Source: Xanthobacteraceae bacterium (GTDB lineage: Bacteria > Pseudomonadota > Alphaproteobacteria > Rhizobiales > Xanthobacteraceae). From it: 53,400 nt of DNA. Under the pieces are notes generated by a model that saw only the letters and a list, made by a program, of their open reading frames with translations, was not told the DNA's origin and searched no databases. Below, piece after piece: positions 51,317 to 53,400 of the stretch; within the stretch, counting starts at the first letter, position 1, and every line of letters begins with the position of its first letter. The stretch is from the NCBI GenBank assembly GCA_028290465.1, contig JAQGJU010000148.1:1-53400 (forward strand), read 5' to 3'. The position numbers and the translations under genes are program-made.

Positions 51317-53400
51317 GCGTCTCCGCCGGGTTCATTCATCGGCCGATCGCGACCGCGCTGCTGATGGTCGGCCTGCTGCTGGGTGGCCTCGTGAGCTATC
51401 CTTTGCTGCCGATCAGCTCGCTGCCGAACGTCAATTTCCCGACCATCCAGGTGTCGGCGCAACTGCCGGGCGCCGATCCGCAGACGATGGCGGCGTCGGT
51501 GGCGACGCCTCTGGAGCAGCAGCTCTCGCAGATCCCCGGCGTTTCCCAGCTGACTTCGTCCAGCTCGCTGGGCTCCACCCAGCTCACGGTGCAGTTCGAT
51601 CTCAGCCGCGACATCGACAGCGCCGCCACCGACGTGCTGGCGGCCATCAATGCGGCCAGCCCCTACCTGCCGCTGGGCATTCCCTATCCGCCGACCATCA
51701 GGAAGGTAAACCCGGCGGATACGCCGATCCTGGTCGTTGGCCTGACCTCGGAGACGCTGCCGCTGACCACCGTCGATGCCTATGCCGAGAACATACTGCT
51801 GCCGAAAATCTCGCAGATCTCGGGCGTGGGCCTGGTCGGCCTCGGCGGTCAGCAGAAGCCGGCGATCCGCGTCCAAGTGAATCCACAGGCGCTTGCCCAG
51901 CGTGGCATCGGCCTGGAAGACGTTCGCAACGTCCTCCTTCAGGCCAATGTCGATCTGCCGAAAGGTACGCTGAACAGCCCACGGCAGCTCTACACGCTCA
52001 ACACCAACGACCAGGTACTCAAGCCGGACGACTACAACAATCTTATCGTTGCCTACCGCAACGGGTCGCCGGTGCGCATCCGCGACATCGGCAATGCGAT
52101 CGAAGCAGCGGAGAACAACCAACTCGCGGGCTGGTACAACAACCAGCGCGCCGTCATCCTCTCCGTTCAAAGGCAGCCCAACGCCAATGTCATCCAGACC
52201 GTCGACCGCATCAAGGCGCTGTTGCCGCAACTGCAGGCGTCGCTGCCACCCACCATCAAGATCAACATCATTTCGGATCGCACGCAGACCATCCGGGCCT
52301 CCGTCAGCGACGTGCAGTTCACGCTCGTTCTGACTGTCGCCCTTGTGGTGATGGTGATCTTCGTCTTCCTGCGGAATTTCTGGGCCACGGTCATCCCGGC
52401 AATTACAGTGCCACTGTCGCTGATCGGCACCTTCGCGGTTCTGTATATGCTGGGCTACAGCCTCGACAATCTCTCGCTGATGGCGCTGTCGATCGCGATC
52501 GGCTTCGTCGTGGACGACGCGGTCGTGGTGATCGAGAACATCGTCCGCCATCTCGAAGCAGGCATGAGTCCGATGGAAGCCGCCCTCAAGGGATCGGCCG
52601 AGATCGGCTTCACGATCGTATCCATCACGCTGTCGCTGATCGCGGTGTTCATTCCGCTGTTCCTGATGGGCGGCTATGTCGGCCTGTTGTTCCGCGAATT
52701 TGCCATCACCGTCAGCGTAGCGCTGGTGCTGTCACTGCTGATCTCGCTGACACTCACGCCGATGATGTGCGCGTACCTTCTCAAGCCGGAAAGCGGGGAG
52801 CACGGATGGCTCTACCGGCTTTCCGAACGCGGCTTCGATGGCCTGCTAAACCTCTATGAGGCCGGCCTCAAGATCGTGCTGCGGCACCGTTTCATCACGC
52901 TGATGACAATGCTCGGCACCATTGCGCTGACCGGCTATCTCTACGTGATGATCCCCAAGGGTTTCTTTCCCGAGCAGGACACCGGATTGATCATCGGCCT
53001 GTCCGAGGCGGCACAAGATATCTCCTTTCAGGGCATGGCCGAGCGCCAGCAAGCCTTGCTCAATGCCCTGATGCGGGATCCTGCGGTCGCCACGGTAGGT
53101 GCTGCGGTCGGCGCCGGGGGCGGTAACACCACGGTCAATAACGGCCGCGTTTACATCGCGCTGAAGCCCAAGAATCAACGCGGCAGCATGGACCAGGTGC
53201 TCGCGCGGCTGCGGACCAACCTCGCCAAACTCCTGGGGATCACGCTATATATGCAGGCGGCGCAGGATATCACCATCGGCGGGCTAGTGTCCAAGACGCT
53301 GTATCTGTACACGCTGAACGACGCCGATCCCGGCGAGCTCAATCATTGGGCGGCGCTGTTCCTCGATAAGATCAAGGCCGTCCCCGGCATCACTGATGTC
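51313..53400 (+). CDS. RND multidrug efflux transporter (MdtB/HAE-1 type), cut by right edge
   Basis: The frame starts at ATG 51313 and stays open for 696 codons to the window end; the family is about 1,030 residues, so the last third lies outside. It has the RND opening FIHRPIATALLMVGLLLGG, PGADPQTMAASVATPLEQQL, and helix 4 with FVVDDAVVVIENIVRHLEAG, which carries the two aspartates of the proton relay. RASVSDVQFTLVLTVALVV and GGYVGLLFREFAITVSVAL follow the usual order. It exports lipophilic drugs or metabolites with the adaptor encoded upstream. Confidence 0.93.
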   Translation, partial: MSVSAGFIHRPIATALLMVGLLLGGLVSYPLLPISSLPNVNFPTIQVSAQLPGADPQTMAASVATPLEQQLSQIPGVSQLTSSSSLGSTQLTVQFDLSRDIDSAATDVLAAINAASPYLPLGIPYPPTIRKVNPADTPILVVGLTSETLPLTTVDAYAENILLPKISQISGVGLVGLGGQQKPAIRVQVNPQALAQRGIGLEDVRNVLLQANVDLPKGTLNSPRQLYTLNTNDQVLKPDDYNNLIVAYRNGSPVRIRDIGNAIEAAENNQLAGWYNNQRAVILSVQRQPNANVIQTVDRIKALLPQLQASLPPTIKINIISDRTQTIRASVSDVQFTLVLTVALVVMVIFVFLRNFWATVIPAITVPLSLIGTFAVLYMLGYSLDNLSLMALSIAIGFVVDDAVVVIENIVRHLEAGMSPMEAALKGSAEIGFTIVSITLSLIAVFIPLFLMGGYVGLLFREFAITVSVALVLSLLISLTLTPMMCAYLLKPESGEHGWLYRLSERGFDGLLNLYEAGLKIVLRHRFITLMTMLGTIALTGYLYVMIPKGFFPEQDTGLIIGLSEAAQDISFQGMAERQQALLNALMRDPAVATVGAAVGAGGGNTTVNNGRVYIALKPKNQRGSMDQVLARLRTNLAKLLGITLYMQAAQDITIGGLVSKTLYLYTLNDADPGELNHWAALFLDKIKAVPGITDV

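Overview
The window looks like chromosomal DNA of a high-GC alphaproteobacterium, most likely Bradyrhizobium or a close relative. This is inferred from the codon style, a DUF898/M48 gene pair, FixJ/NodW-type response regulators, many Bug-type solute-binding proteins, and short palindromic repeats that I recall as common in that group. No species can be named from sequence alone.

Region 1 (1-2.4 kb) is a mobile-element zone: an IS1595-type transposase with a small zinc-ribbon protein upstream of it, plus small cargo-like genes (a DUF3800 protein cut by the left edge, a YodC/DUF2158 protein, two small unknowns). Region 2 (2.5-5.1 kb) is ordinary chromosome: a DUF898 membrane protein overlapping an M48 metalloprotease, then a complete tRNA-Glu(CUC).

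Region 3 (about 5.1-29.4 kb) appears to be an accessory island inserted at the 3' end of that tRNA. A 41-base block of the tRNA 3' half (5072-5112) recurs in the same orientation at 29334-29374 with one mismatch, and no integrase remains between them. The island is a mosaic of catabolic and transport modules separated by gene debris (5'-truncated livF, IS3-type transposase remnant, frameshifted cupin gene, C-terminal piece of dnaE2). Module A (7.8-17.3 kb) has an amidohydrolase, a MetE-like methyltransferase, a complete branched-chain-type ABC importer, a TetR regulator and a VOC protein. Three copies of a CATACGTATG-type palindrome sit at its three control regions and suggest one TetR regulon. 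Module B (18.2-21.8 kb) has a Bug solute-binding protein, a MarR regulator with a palindromic operator, a small Rieske ferredoxin, an unknown 111-residue protein and an amidohydrolase-2 enzyme. Module C (22.1-29.2 kb) has a NitT/TauT-type ABC importer, an acetamidase/formamidase, a PuuE-like polysaccharide deacetylase homologue, a XRE-cupin regulator and an LVIVD-type beta-propeller protein. Together the island looks specialised in importing and hydrolysing unidentified small organic, probably amide or cyclic nitrogen, compounds.

Region 4 (29.4-33.6 kb) holds a LysR regulator, two metallo-beta-lactamase-fold proteins (the first without a recognisable metal motif), another Bug protein and a frameshifted GntR remnant. 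Region 5 (33.7-53.4 kb) reads as a stress, respiration and efflux cluster: a PAS histidine kinase, a FixJ-type regulator, a stand-alone receiver, an AraC regulator, an EmrAB-type pump, a His/Gly/Met-rich secreted protein, a CIO-type cytochrome bd oxidase, a Tat-type multicopper oxidase, a FUSC-family protein, an HdeD protein, a Thr/Ser/Gly-rich secreted protein and an RND pump running off the right edge. No CRISPR array or rRNA gene was seen.
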